A stretch of 55,941 bases of DNA, taken from positions 1 through 55,941 of the IMG/VR virus record IMGVR_UViG_3300046512_000149; one strand, 5' to 3'. The notes below the pieces were generated by a model. It made no database searches. It was not told where the DNA came from and was given only the letters and a program-made list of their open reading frames with translations. Shown here piece after piece: positions 48,013 to 55,941 of the stretch. Made by a program: the position numbers and the translations under genes. Source of the DNA: a virus. Position 1 is the first letter of the stretch. Every line of letters begins with the position of its first letter.

Positions 48013-49542
48013 ATGACCCAGACCACCACCATCAAAGCCGGCGAATCGGCAAAAACCATCACGCTGCAAGAGGGTAAGGCGCTGACGCTGACCGGCTCGA
48101 CCGGCGCCGCCGGCGTGGCCTACTTGCTGGACCCGGTGTTGGGCGGTACGAACTCGGTGAAGTCGTGGGCCATCGGTTCCGGCGCATTGCCGCAGATCGG
48201 TCCCTATGCTGGCGTGCAGCAGGTCCAGATCACCTGCTCAGCAGGAAGCATCGATGCGTTGGTGCAGGATGCGGTTGTAGGTGTCATTCTGCGGCCGCTG
48301 CCCGCCAACTCCGCTGCCTTCGCCGGCGACTCATTGCAAGCCCAAACGGGGCCGATCACCGCTGTCGTCCCGGGCGTGTCGGTAACGATCACCAAACCTG
48401 ATATCGGCTGGGGCGGGTGGATGATCCGCAATTCGAATGGCGCAATCAACCTGGTACTGAACGCCGCCGTGATCGGCTACACCACTGAGCAGATCCTGGA
48501 GACCATGCCCGCCGTAATCGCGTCCGGCGCGGAGACGATATTCATCAACGGCATGACCAACGACATCGTCAATGGCTGGCCGATCGCCCGCACGAAGACT
48601 GCGCTGGCGGCTTGCTACAAGATGGCGCGCGATGCGGGGCGCCGCGTTGTGATGGTCACCGCGCCCCCGTTGTACAAGCTGACGTCTGTCGAGGGGGGAA
48701 AGTTCGTTGCGCTGAATGAGTGGGTCCGCGAGCAGGCCCGAATCTTCGGCTGCCGACTGGTCGACATCTACAGCCTCGTTTCGGACCCGGTATCGGCCAC
48801 TGGTTGGGCCAAGGTGGGCGCGCTGCTGCCCGACAACACCCACCTCGTAGAGCGGACGGCCCGCGCCTGCGGCAAGATGGCTTGGCTGGCGGTTGGCGAC
48901 TTGTTCCAGGACCGGTCCGTGCATGCGGTGTCGGTGCTTGACCTGAAAACACTCAATCCGGACGGTCGCAACCTGCTGAGCAACGCGCTCATGACGGGTA
49001 CGACTGGCACCGGCCTGAACATCGGCGTCATCCCAGCCAACTCCGTGGCGGCCGGCATGCAGGTAGGCACCTCGGCGGCCGGCCCGACGATTGTCCCAAG
49101 CCTGGTTGCCCGGGCCGATGGCTATGGCTTCGACCAAGTCATGGAGGTCACGGGCGGGGTCATCATCGGCAGCGATGCCCTGATTCGCAACAACGATTCG
49201 GCATACACCCGAGTGGTTGCGGGTGACGTGCTGTGGGCCCAGATGTGGCTGGCCGCCGAGAACATGGTGAACGTCTATCGCATCCAGCTGTCGCTGACGT
49301 GCCGGATCGACGGCGTTCTCTACAACTCGATCGACTGCTCGAGCTCGGGCGATCCGTCGCTGGGGTCGGCGCAATACGACCAGACCTCGTTTGCCACGAT
49401 GCCATTCACGACGACGCCTTTCCAGCTTCCAGCATCCGGCGTTATCACCTCGGCCACGATCACGGCGAACGTGTACTTCTCCGAGGCGAATGGCACGATC
49501 AAGCTGTCCGCTGGGCGCCCGCTGATCAGCAATAAGCTATGA
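48013..49542 (+). CDS. SGNH/GDSL hydrolase fused to a capsid-type beta domain
   Basis: 509 aa. The esterase core is at ~100-300: block I FAGDSL with S107, block III INGMTND (N183 region), and the D274-x-x-H277 pair in LLPDNTHLVE. Residues ~1-95 (ITLQEGKALTLTGSTGAAGV and GPYAGVQQVQI) form a beta domain seen in virion proteins, and ~310-509 is a separate C-terminal beta region. Likely a virion-bound deacetylase acting on host surface polysaccharide; unusually it sits between coat and connector genes. Confidence 0.75.
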   Translation: MTQTTTIKAGESAKTITLQEGKALTLTGSTGAAGVAYLLDPVLGGTNSVKSWAIGSGALPQIGPYAGVQQVQITCSAGSIDALVQDAVVGVILRPLPANSAAFAGDSLQAQTGPITAVVPGVSVTITKPDIGWGGWMIRNSNGAINLVLNAAVIGYTTEQILETMPAVIASGAETIFINGMTNDIVNGWPIARTKTALAACYKMARDAGRRVVMVTAPPLYKLTSVEGGKFVALNEWVREQARIFGCRLVDIYSLVSDPVSATGWAKVGALLPDNTHLVERTARACGKMAWLAVGDLFQDRSVHAVSVLDLKTLNPDGRNLLSNALMTGTTGTGLNIGVIPANSVAAGMQVGTSAAGPTIVPSLVARADGYGFDQVMEVTGGVIIGSDALIRNNDSAYTRVVAGDVLWAQMWLAAENMVNVYRIQLSLTCRIDGVLYNSIDCSSSGDPSLGSAQYDQTSFATMPFTTTPFQLPASGVITSATITANVYFSEANGTIKLSAGRPLISNKL

Positions 49543-50057
49543 GCCTCGCCGTTGAAACCGGCGCCGGCCTGCCAAACGCCGAGAGCTACGCCAGCGTCGC
49601 GGCCGCTGATGCGCGCAACGCCGCCCTGGGCGTGACCGACTGGGCTGCACTAGGCGAGGGCGCGAAAGAGATCGCGCTGCGCAACGCGACGATCTTCATG
49701 ACCGCGAACTATCGCACCCGCTGGGCGGGCCGCCGCGTCTACCAGGCGCAAGCGCTGGATTGGCCGCGGTGTGGCGTGGTCGTCGACGAATTCCAGGTGC
49801 TGAGCACCATCGTGCCGGCCGATATCGTCAACGCCTGCATCGATCTGGCGGCGCGCGCCGGCGCCGGTGATGAATTGATGCCAGACCTCGACACCGGCTC
49901 GAACGTCGTGAAGCGCGACAAGACCGGGCCGCTGGAGACGGAGTACTTCCAGAACACCACCGACGCGCGCGAGCGCTTCGTGGCCGTGGACTCCGCGCTG
50001 CAGCCCTACTTCGGCGCCGCCGGCGGCAGCGGCATGATCAAGCTGGTGCGCGGATGA
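49539..50057 (+). CDS. Head-tail connector, DnaT-like family
   Basis: 172 aa. GLPNAESYASVAAADARNAA, LRNATIFMTANYRTRWAGRR and YQAQALDWPRCGVVV match a family named for DnaT-like ssDNA binding but encoded in phage connector positions. Probably the first head-completion protein. ATGA overlap with both neighbours. Confidence 0.75.
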   Translation: MSLAVETGAGLPNAESYASVAAADARNAALGVTDWAALGEGAKEIALRNATIFMTANYRTRWAGRRVYQAQALDWPRCGVVVDEFQVLSTIVPADIVNACIDLAARAGAGDELMPDLDTGSNVVKRDKTGPLETEYFQNTTDARERFVAVDSALQPYFGAAGGSGMIKLVRG

Positions 50058-50428
50058 GCGCGTACCCGGTTGTGAAAATCGAGGGCTGCGCCGTGTTCGA
50101 GAACACTTACAGCGCCTACGGCAAGGTCTGGTCGGTTACGAACCTGGTTGCGCGCGCCAAGGATCTGGAACCCTTCGATTTGCCGCTGGCGGCGATCTAT
50201 GCCGACACCGATGTGTGGACGCCGACTGGATCGGCCTACGGTATGGCCTTCCACATGCGTCGCGCGCTCGATGTCGATACCAGTTATCCGGTGATTTTGT
50301 CGCAAGAGGGCTTCATCATGGATGGTTGGCACCGCGTCTTGCGCGCACTGATCGACGGCAAGGCAACGATCAAAGCTGTGCGCTTCCAGAAGACACCGGC
50401 GCATGATTACCTGGAACCGAAGCCGTGA
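50054..50428 (+). CDS. ParB/Srx-like domain protein
   Basis: 124 aa. The end segment YPVILSQEGFIMDGWHRVLR and ALIDGKATIKAVRF resembles the GxxxDGxHR loop of ParB-like nuclease/Srx folds. Encoded inside the head-completion cluster, joined by overlaps, and not a known structural type, so it may be an inserted accessory gene. Confidence 0.6.
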   Translation: MSAYPVVKIEGCAVFENTYSAYGKVWSVTNLVARAKDLEPFDLPLAAIYADTDVWTPTGSAYGMAFHMRRALDVDTSYPVILSQEGFIMDGWHRVLRALIDGKATIKAVRFQKTPAHDYLEPKP

Positions 50429-50799
50429 CCGACTACGCCAAGAAAGCGCGCGAGACCGACGCCAAGCTGCGGAAGAAGGGCGGCACCGTCACCCTGCGCC
50501 GCGTGGTTCTGGGCGACGACGATCCGGACACCGGCAAGCCAGTCAAGACGGTCACCGACTACACGGCCGCCGGTGTGAAGCTGAACTACGAGGCGGATCG
50601 GATCGACGGCACGCTGATCCAGTCCGGTGATCAGGAGCTGCTGCTCTCGCCACTGCAACTGAACGGCCAGCCGCTGCCAACTCCAACCGTCGGCGACCAG
50701 GTGCTAGCCGGCCCGGCGATATTCGCCATCAAGTCGGTGGCGAAGCTTGAGCCGACTGATGTGGTGGTGCTGTACACCCTCCAACTGCGGGGTAACTGA
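50425..50799 (+). CDS. Head-tail joining protein
   Basis: 124 aa from a GTG. The N-terminal helix (YAKKARETDAKLRKKGGTVT) and small beta barrel (LRRVVLGDDDPDTG and following, VGDQVLAGPAIFAIKSVAKL) fit head-closure proteins of siphophages. Position before HK97 gp10-like and tail-terminator genes supports this. Confidence 0.68.
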   Translation: MTDYAKKARETDAKLRKKGGTVTLRRVVLGDDDPDTGKPVKTVTDYTAAGVKLNYEADRIDGTLIQSGDQELLLSPLQLNGQPLPTPTVGDQVLAGPAIFAIKSVAKLEPTDVVVLYTLQLRGN

Positions 50800-51197
50800 T
50801 GGCCGGCGGCTTTACCGCCGACCTGACGCGGTTCCTGCAACACACCGATGGCAACATCGACAAGGCGCATCGTATGGCGGTGGTGCTGGTCGCGCAGGGC
50901 ACTGTGCTCAGCTCGCCGGTGGACACCGGCCGCTTCCGCGCCAACTGGCAGTTCGGCAAGGTACTGCCACAGGGTACGCTGGACCTGAAGGACACCTCCG
51001 GCGCGGCGACCATCGCGCGCATGGCCGGCCAGGTCACCAGCGTGAAGGCGGGCGGCGAGGTCTGGATCGTGAACAACCTGCCTTACGCGGGCCGCCTGGA
51101 ATACGGCTACAGCCAGCAGGCACCGAGCGGCATGGTGCGCGTGACGCTGGCCAACCTGCCGGCCGCGCTGGAGCAATACATTCGAGGCCTTACATGA
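50799..51197 (+). CDS. HK97 gp10-family neck protein
   Basis: 132 aa. LVAQGTVLSSPVDTGRFRAN, WQFGKVLPQG and NNLPYAGRLEYGYSQQAPSG are the conserved PVDTGxxRxxW and NxxxYAxxLExG motifs of HK97 gp10-like tail-completion proteins. Overlaps by 1 bp and 4 bp with its neighbours. Confidence 0.83.
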   Translation: MAGGFTADLTRFLQHTDGNIDKAHRMAVVLVAQGTVLSSPVDTGRFRANWQFGKVLPQGTLDLKDTSGAATIARMAGQVTSVKAGGEVWIVNNLPYAGRLEYGYSQQAPSGMVRVTLANLPAALEQYIRGLT

Positions 51198-51616
51198 GCA
51201 ATAAGATCATCCGCGCCGCGCTCGAAGGGCACCTCAAGGCCTGGGCCGCCGCGCAGACGCCGCCAATTCCGCTATTCCTGGAGAACCGGGGAAAGGTGCC
51301 GGCCGTAGGCGTGCGCCACATCCGCGCCGACCTGATGCCGGCCACCACGCTCGATCCGAGCCAGGGCGCGCAGCATCGGCGCTACCACGGCATGTACCAG
51401 GTGGGCATCTTCCTGCTGGAGAACGATGGCACCGGCGACAGCGACGACCTGGCCAAGGCCATCGAGGTGCTGTTCAAGTCCCCGACCACGATCCAGAAAT
51501 CGGGGCTGAACGTCCAGATCCTGCAAACGCCTTCCATCGCCCAGTCGCGCTCCGACGGCGCCGGCTTCTGGATGACGCCCATCACCGTCAAGTACTCGGC
51601 CAACGACTTCAGCTAA
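51194..51616 (+). CDS. Tail terminator protein (DUF4128-like)
   Basis: 140 aa. Begins MSNKIIRAALEGHLKAWAAA and contains LMPATTLDPSQGAQHRRYHG, MYQVGIFLLENDGTG and the final VKYSANDF, matching the tail-terminator family next to gp10-like genes. Caps the tail tube and joins it to the head. Confidence 0.75.
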   Translation: MSNKIIRAALEGHLKAWAAAQTPPIPLFLENRGKVPAVGVRHIRADLMPATTLDPSQGAQHRRYHGMYQVGIFLLENDGTGDSDDLAKAIEVLFKSPTTIQKSGLNVQILQTPSIAQSRSDGAGFWMTPITVKYSANDFS

Positions 51617-51642
51617 ACCGCAGCACTCCCGCACCTTCCACC

Positions 51643-51664
51643 AGCGCCTTCGGGCGCTTTTTTT
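51643..51664 (+). terminator. Intrinsic terminator (UUCG loop)
   Basis: AGCGCC-TTCG-GGCGCT followed by six T residues. Confidence 0.85.
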
Positions 51665-51682
51665 CGTCCGAAAGGCAATACC

Positions 51683-52861
51683 ATGACAATTCAGACCCAA
51701 GTCCTCACCAAGGTCATCCGTAAGAAGGAGGCGGTATTCGGCACGCTGCCCGGCGCCACCGGCGCGCGCGAGTTCCGCAAGGTCAGCGACAACATCGCGC
51801 TGAAGAAGAACAAGATCCAGTCGGCTGCGGTCCAGACCAACGCCCAGCGCCCGATGGCTCGCCACGGCGGCCGCACCGTCGATGGCAGCATCGGCGTCGA
51901 GCTGGCGCTGGGCCTGATCGACCTGGAGCTGGCGGCCGTCGTGCGCCGCGACTGGACCGCTGTGACGCCGCTGACCGGCCTGACCGTCACCGCCACCGTC
52001 AGCGCGCCGCACTTTGTGCGCTCGGCCGGTTCCTGGCTGACCGACGGCCTGGCGCTGGGCATGCTGGTCAAGTTTTCCGGCTTCACCGCCGGCGCCGCCG
52101 CGAACAACGGCAAGCTGTACACCATCATCGCCCTGACCGCCACCGAGATCACCGTCGCGGAAACTGTCGTTGCTGCTGCGAGCGCTGCCGCCATCGGGCT
52201 GACCGTGCCGGGCAAGATCACCTATATCCCGGAAACCGGCCACACCAACGACAGCTTCACGATTGAGAAGATGTATCAGGCCGCTGTGGAATCCTATCGT
52301 TTCACTGGTCAGCGTGTCGCCTCGATCGGCATCGGCCTAGCCGCCGACGACAAGGTCTCGGCCGACATCGCCTACATGGGCCAGGATCGCAAAAAGGATG
52401 TGACCCAGTACTTCACCTCGCCGGCAGCTCCAGGTGGTGGCGACATGCTGGTGACTCCTTCCGGCCTGGCCATCATCAATGGCGTCGCGAGCAAGGTCTG
52501 CACCAACTTCAGCCTAGACATCAACGGCAACGCTTCGGTCGGTAAAGTCGTCGGCTCGAACGTCACCCCGGACGTGTTCATGGACATGATCGACGTCACC
52601 GGCCAGATCAGCGTGTACTACGAGAACGGCGTGATGGACGATTACTTCGACCAGGAAACCGCGATCTCGCTGATCAACCGCCTCGACGATGGCATCGGCG
52701 GCGCGTTCGTCATGGCTATGCCGTACGTGAAGGTCTTCGGCGGCGGCGAGTCGGGCGACAAGGAAATCATCCGCCAGTACGACTACGTGGCCGGCCCGAA
52801 TACGGCCGGCACCGGCGCCGGCAAGTCGACCATCCTGCTGCAAGACACCACCCTGGTGTAA
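51683..52861 (+). CDS. Tail tube protein
   Basis: 392 aa. REFRKVSDNIALKKNKIQSA, GRTVDGSIGVELALGLIDLE, KITYIPETGHTNDSFTIEKM and GQISVYYENGVMDDYFDQET match the siphophage phage_tube family. An inserted domain around 95-170 (TGLTVTATVSAPHFVRSAGS onward) resembles the Ig-like or sheath-type insertions seen in this group. Main component of the flexible tail. Confidence 0.85.
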   Translation: MTIQTQVLTKVIRKKEAVFGTLPGATGAREFRKVSDNIALKKNKIQSAAVQTNAQRPMARHGGRTVDGSIGVELALGLIDLELAAVVRRDWTAVTPLTGLTVTATVSAPHFVRSAGSWLTDGLALGMLVKFSGFTAGAAANNGKLYTIIALTATEITVAETVVAAASAAAIGLTVPGKITYIPETGHTNDSFTIEKMYQAAVESYRFTGQRVASIGIGLAADDKVSADIAYMGQDRKKDVTQYFTSPAAPGGGDMLVTPSGLAIINGVASKVCTNFSLDINGNASVGKVVGSNVTPDVFMDMIDVTGQISVYYENGVMDDYFDQETAISLINRLDDGIGGAFVMAMPYVKVFGGGESGDKEIIRQYDYVAGPNTAGTGAGKSTILLQDTTLV

Positions 52862-52869
52862 CCCCACCG

Positions 52870-52897
52870 ACCCGGCCGCGCGCCGGGTTTTCTTTTT
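52870..52897 (+). terminator. Intrinsic terminator
   Basis: ACCCGGC (52870-52876) and GCCGGGT (52882-52888), loop CGCGC, then TTTCTTTTT. Confidence 0.8.
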
Positions 52898-52992
52898 CGG
52901 CGCGAGCCACCCCAGCACCGACCGGTCGCTGTCGCCTATCGTGGGCGCAGCGGCCGGCACGGGCATCACCTCACCCACGATAAGGCCACACC

Positions 52993-53475
52993 ATGGATAT
53001 CACCAAAACCACCGACAACACCAACGCCGCAACCGCCATCATCGATGCTGGCTTCGACATCAACCTGCTGCTGGGCGACGCCGCCGCGCCGGCGGAGAAG
53101 ACCTTCACCGTGAGCGTGCTGTTCGACGACGACGGCAACCACAAAGCCGGCTTCGAGATCGTCAGCAAAAATTCCGAACAGTATCGCGACGTCATCCGCG
53201 CCACCTCGGTGACCGCGATCAAGCGCGCCCAGACCAAGAAACAGCAGATCGACGGCAAGACCGACGCCGGCGCCAACACCCTGTTCGAACTGGGCGAGAA
53301 TCGCGGCCGCAAGATCGCCATGGCGGTCGTCGTTGGCCTGCCTGGCTTCACCGACAAAGGCCAGCCGGTGCCGGTCAGCGAGCAGTTCCTGAACGCCGTG
53401 TTCGACAAGTTCCCGACCTGGGAAGAAAAGATCCTGGCCGCACTGGAAAGTGACGCTAATTTTTTGGTGATCTAA
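52993..53475 (+). CDS. Tail assembly chaperone gpG-like
   Basis: 160 aa. Small beta/helical protein (DINLLLGDAAAPAEKTFTVS, FDKFPTWEEKILAALESDAN) between tail tube and tape measure. Its last codons contain TTTTTTG (53460-53466), where a -1 shift extends it into the next frame, as for lambda gpG/gpGT. Confidence 0.8.
   Translation: MDITKTTDNTNAATAIIDAGFDINLLLGDAAAPAEKTFTVSVLFDDDGNHKAGFEIVSKNSEQYRDVIRATSVTAIKRAQTKKQQIDGKTDAGANTLFELGENRGRKIAMAVVVGLPGFTDKGQPVPVSEQFLNAVFDKFPTWEEKILAALESDANFLVI
53460..53466 (+). promoter_or_regulatory. -1 ribosomal frameshift heptamer
   Basis: T TTT TTG in the gpG frame (…AAT TTT TTG GTG ATC TAA). After slipping, reading continues GGT GAT CTA AAG CAG and stays open to 53807. 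Confidence 0.78.
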
Positions 53476-53807
53476 AGCAGCAACTGGTCGACCACGCTTC
53501 AGCATCGCTCAAGCTCGGCACCAAGCAGAAAGACGGCAAGACGCTGGGCTGGCACCTGAACGTGGTGTACGAGCAGACCGGCGTCATGCCGCCACAGATG
53601 GACATTCCGCCCATCCCGCATGAGCTGGCGCACGTCTGGGGCTACTTCCTCCAGTTGAACGCGAAGCGCACGGCCGGCGCCATGGCGGCAAACCCGATCT
53701 CCGACGAGGCAATCCTCGCCTGGGAGCGGCGCCACGGCATCCGGCTGACGCCCTTTGAAGGCGAGTGCATCGACGCACTCGATGCTGCATTCCTCAGTAA
53801 CGAATAG
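53466..53807 (+). CDS. gpT part of the gpGT frameshift product
   Basis: About 113 residues appended to the first 158 of gpG (total ~271). It has no start codon with ribosome site of its own. The sequence LKQQLVDHASASLKLGTKQK, PPQMDIPPIPHELAHVWGYF and IRLTPFEGECIDALDAAF fits a tail-chaperone T domain. Minor product needed for tail assembly. Confidence 0.78.
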   Translation, partial: GDLKQQLVDHASASLKLGTKQKDGKTLGWHLNVVYEQTGVMPPQMDIPPIPHELAHVWGYFLQLNAKRTAGAMAANPISDEAILAWERRHGIRLTPFEGECIDALDAAFLSNE

Positions 53808-53840
53808 GGAGGCCACCGCGCCGCCCGCACCGAATTCACG

Positions 53841-53862
53841 GCCGCCCATGAGGCGGCTTTTC
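53841..53862 (+). terminator. Intrinsic terminator
   Basis: GCCGCC (53841-53846) and GGCGGC (53852-53857), loop CATGA, then TTTTCT, 14 bp before the tape-measure start. Confidence 0.72.
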
Positions 53863-53875
53863 TATTGGGCCATCC

Positions 53876-55941
53876 ATGACCGTTGATATCGCCACCCTCG
53901 CCATCCGGATCGATTCGACCGAGGCCCGCACTGCCGCGCGCGATATGACCGCCATGCGCGACGCCGGCGCGCGCGCCGAGCAACAGGTATCGAGCCTGGA
54001 TACGGTGACGCGCAAGCTGACCCAGGCGCTCGCGCTGCTGGGCGTTGGCGCCGGCGTCGGCGCGATCATTCGCATGGCCGACGAATACACGAAGTTCACG
54101 GCGCAGCTGCGCCTGGCCACGCAATCCCAGCGCGAGTACTCGGCCGCCGTCGACGACGTGCGTCGCATTGCAAACACCGCGCAGCAGGACCTGGCGGCCA
54201 CTGGCGTGCTGTATGCCCGTATTGCCAATGGGACGCGCGAACTCGGTATCGCCCAGAAGACCGTGGCAAGCATCACCGAGGTGGTCAATCTCGGCCTGAA
54301 GGTTAGCGGGGCTACGGCGGCGGAGTCGGCCTCGGCCATGCTGCAGCTATCACAGTCGTTCGCGTCCGGCACGCTGCGAGGCGAGGAATTCAACGCCGTC
54401 AACGAAGCGGCGCCGCGCCTGATGAAGGCGTTGGCCGACGGGATTGGCGTGCCGATCGGTGCACTGAAGCAGATGGCATCCGACGGCCTGATCACCTCCA
54501 AGGTGATGGCCGACGTGCTGCCGCAGGCGCTGCAGCAGTTGCAGGAAGAGGCTAAGCAGGTCCAGACCATCTCCGGCGCATTCACCGTGCTGAAGAACAA
54601 GGTTTTGGAGTTCGTTGGCGTGCAGGCGCAGGCAAGCGGCACTGTGTCCGTGCTGACAGCGGGCATCGAGGCTCTCGCAAATAACCTGAGCCTTCTGGCC
54701 GGCCTGTCGGGTACTTTGGTTGCTGTGAACGTGGTCAACTGGCTGACCACCTGGACCGTGAAGACCTACGAGCGTGTGGCGGCCGCGTACGCGCAGGTCG
54801 CCGCCGAGAATGCCGCGCGCGCAGCAACGATCGCATCTGCCGAGGCCGATTTGGCTGCGGCCACCGCTTCCGGCGCGCTGGCCGCAGCCACCCAGGCGGG
54901 GATTTTGATTGCCCGGGAGGAGGCGGTCGTTCGCCTGGCACAAGCACGCTCGAACATGCTGGCAGCTACTGCCGCTATCGAAGCGGCTACCGCCGCAGGC
55001 GCGCAAAGTTTTGCACTGCGAACCCTGCGCCTGGCCACGGCCGAGCTTGCAACAGCCGAAGCTGCGCGTGCCGCGATGATCGCGGAGCTCGCTCTATTGG
55101 GTCAGCAACAAGCCCGCGTTTCGGCACAGATCGCCGCCGCGACGGCTGCACAGACTGCAGCGCAGACGGCGCTCAACGCAGCCAACCGCGCTGGAGTCGC
55201 TTCCATCGGTTTGGCAAGCCGTGCGATGGGCCTGTTGGGTGGTCCTATTGGTGCAGTAGTGACCTTGCTGGGTCTTGCTGCGACCGCGTGGTCGGTGTGG
55301 GGCAGCAAAGCCGAGCAGGGCAACAAGCAGGCCGCTGAGTCGTTCGATGAGGCGCAAGCCCGAATCATCAAGGGCCTTGACGAGCAAATCGCCAAGAACG
55401 AAAAGCTGATCCAACTGCAAGGTGCCGGCGTGACGAAAACTCGCGCCGAACGCGATCTGCCGATCATCGAGCAGTTGGCCGCCGCATCGAAGCGCCTGAA
55501 CGACATCAACAACCTGACCGGGGAATTTGAGGCCGGCAAGGGCAAAAGCAATACTGACGTTTTGTTCGAGCGCGCGAAGGTGATGAAGGACATCACCGAC
55601 CTGACTGAGAAGATGAAAAAGCGCAGCGCCACGGACGATGCGGCTGCAGCATTCGGCCCGGCGGCGCAAGCGTTGATCGCCGTGCGCGAACGCCTTACCG
55701 GTGTGAACAAGCAATATCTAGAAGACCTGAAGGCGCTTCAGACTGCACGCGAGGCAAATGCAATTGGCGAGCAGGAGTATATCGGCCTCGTGACCAAGCT
55801 CGCCAACGAGACCTGGAAGGCGTCGGATGCAGGTAAGGATTTCGCCGCAACCAGCCAGGCATCGGTGGAGGCCCGCGTCGAAGGGATTAAATCCGCGATC
55901 GAGCGGGACAAAAATATCCGCGCCGAAGGCATTGCCGCCGT
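53876..55941 (+). CDS. Tail tape measure protein (partial, runs off the window)
   Basis: At least 688 codons without stop. N-terminus MTVDIATLAIRIDSTEARTA, then the tape-measure N-terminal domain (LGVGAGVGAIIRMADEYTKF, SITEVVNLGLKVSGATAAES, MLQLSQSFASGTLRGEEFNA, NEAAPRLMKALADGIGV). Long alanine-rich coiled coil follows, with a hydrophobic segment near residue 450 (MGLLGGPIGAVVTLLGLAAT). Sets tail length and is threaded in the tail tube. Confirms a siphovirus. Confidence 0.9.
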   Translation, partial: MTVDIATLAIRIDSTEARTAARDMTAMRDAGARAEQQVSSLDTVTRKLTQALALLGVGAGVGAIIRMADEYTKFTAQLRLATQSQREYSAAVDDVRRIANTAQQDLAATGVLYARIANGTRELGIAQKTVASITEVVNLGLKVSGATAAESASAMLQLSQSFASGTLRGEEFNAVNEAAPRLMKALADGIGVPIGALKQMASDGLITSKVMADVLPQALQQLQEEAKQVQTISGAFTVLKNKVLEFVGVQAQASGTVSVLTAGIEALANNLSLLAGLSGTLVAVNVVNWLTTWTVKTYERVAAAYAQVAAENAARAATIASAEADLAAATASGALAAATQAGILIAREEAVVRLAQARSNMLAATAAIEAATAAGAQSFALRTLRLATAELATAEAARAAMIAELALLGQQQARVSAQIAAATAAQTAAQTALNAANRAGVASIGLASRAMGLLGGPIGAVVTLLGLAATAWSVWGSKAEQGNKQAAESFDEAQARIIKGLDEQIAKNEKLIQLQGAGVTKTRAERDLPIIEQLAAASKRLNDINNLTGEFEAGKGKSNTDVLFERAKVMKDITDLTEKMKKRSATDDAAAAFGPAAQALIAVRERLTGVNKQYLEDLKALQTAREANAIGEQEYIGLVTKLANETWKASDAGKDFAATSQASVEARVEGIKSAIERDKNIRAEGIAA

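Noticed and set aside
46045-48069. 674-codon minus-strand open frame opposite the coat gene
   Set aside because: An artefact of GC-rich codon usage in the coat gene; glycine/histidine/arginine-rich without structure.
53836-54750. Minus-strand frame opposite the tape measure
   Set aside because: The plus strand reads as a textbook tape-measure N-terminus, open to the window end.
1-55941. CRISPR array
   Set aside because: No regularly spaced direct repeats with unique spacers seen; the short repeats found are operators, att arm sites and gene-border repeats.
1-55941. Insertion sequence or transposase
   Set aside because: No transposase-like protein and no terminal inverted repeats with target duplication noticed.

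Overview
The window reads as most of a lambda-like (lambdoid-syntenic) temperate siphophage integrated in a GC-rich proteobacterial chromosome. It starts at the host junction and stops inside the tape-measure gene, so the second attachment site, tail tip, fibres and lysis genes lie beyond it. The GC-rich third codon positions, ATG/GTG/TTG starts and the resemblance of many proteins to Burkholderia/Oxalobacteraceae prophages suggest a betaproteobacterium, possibly Massilia/Duganella/Janthinobacterium. That host call is an impression and was not searched.

Left end (35-1590): a host tRNA-Leu(UAA) whose 3' end is the probable attachment core, two 13-bp direct repeats that could be integrase arm sites, a tyrosine integrase and a DUF4224-type small protein. 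Leftward early operon (13845 down to 196, minus strand): tightly coupled genes, most with 4-bp ATGA overlaps. They include an HD phosphohydrolase, a phage RdgC with an extra C-terminal domain, a KTSC protein, a YqaJ-type exonuclease fused to a long coiled coil next to a probable annealing partner, several tiny membrane proteins and an HEVGH metalloprotease-like protein. The operon starts at a promoter overlapped by two copies of an 18-bp operator.

Immunity region (13850-19981): between the left operator and the repressor, in the position lambda uses for rexAB, lies an AT-richer cargo island on the minus strand. It holds a putative nucleic-acid deaminase toxin with an N-terminus like those of contractile-injection-system payloads, a coiled-coil membrane protein, a Rap1a/Tai-like immunity protein, a zinc-ribbon protein with internal repeats, an exported protein, a lipoprotein and an Arc-like regulator. 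A ~17-bp repeat sits at the borders of the three middle genes. A HTH repressor and a Cro-like gene diverge across three further copies of the same operator. Both promoters place the start codon almost at the transcript start, so both mRNAs may be leaderless.

Rightward early region (19978-34401): KilA-N protein, small DNA-binding proteins, a repeat-rich cytosine-C5 methyltransferase, NinG, a helicase-methyltransferase fusion and a lambda-P-like replication protein, interrupted by opposite-strand cargo genes. A HicAB toxin-antitoxin pair follows. A zinc-finger protein in the lambda Q position precedes a candidate late promoter and terminator (36846-37045).

Late region (37108-55941): small genes, a tRNA-Gly(UCC) beside a degenerate tRNA remnant, a metallopeptidase, terminase small and large subunits, portal, head morphogenesis protein, scaffold, a P22-type coat protein carrying an unusual signal-peptide-like N-terminus, an SGNH/GDSL hydrolase, head-tail connectors, tail terminator, tail tube, tail chaperone with a -1 frameshift, and the start of the tape measure. 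Six intrinsic terminators lie between the structural genes, which implies antiterminated late transcription.
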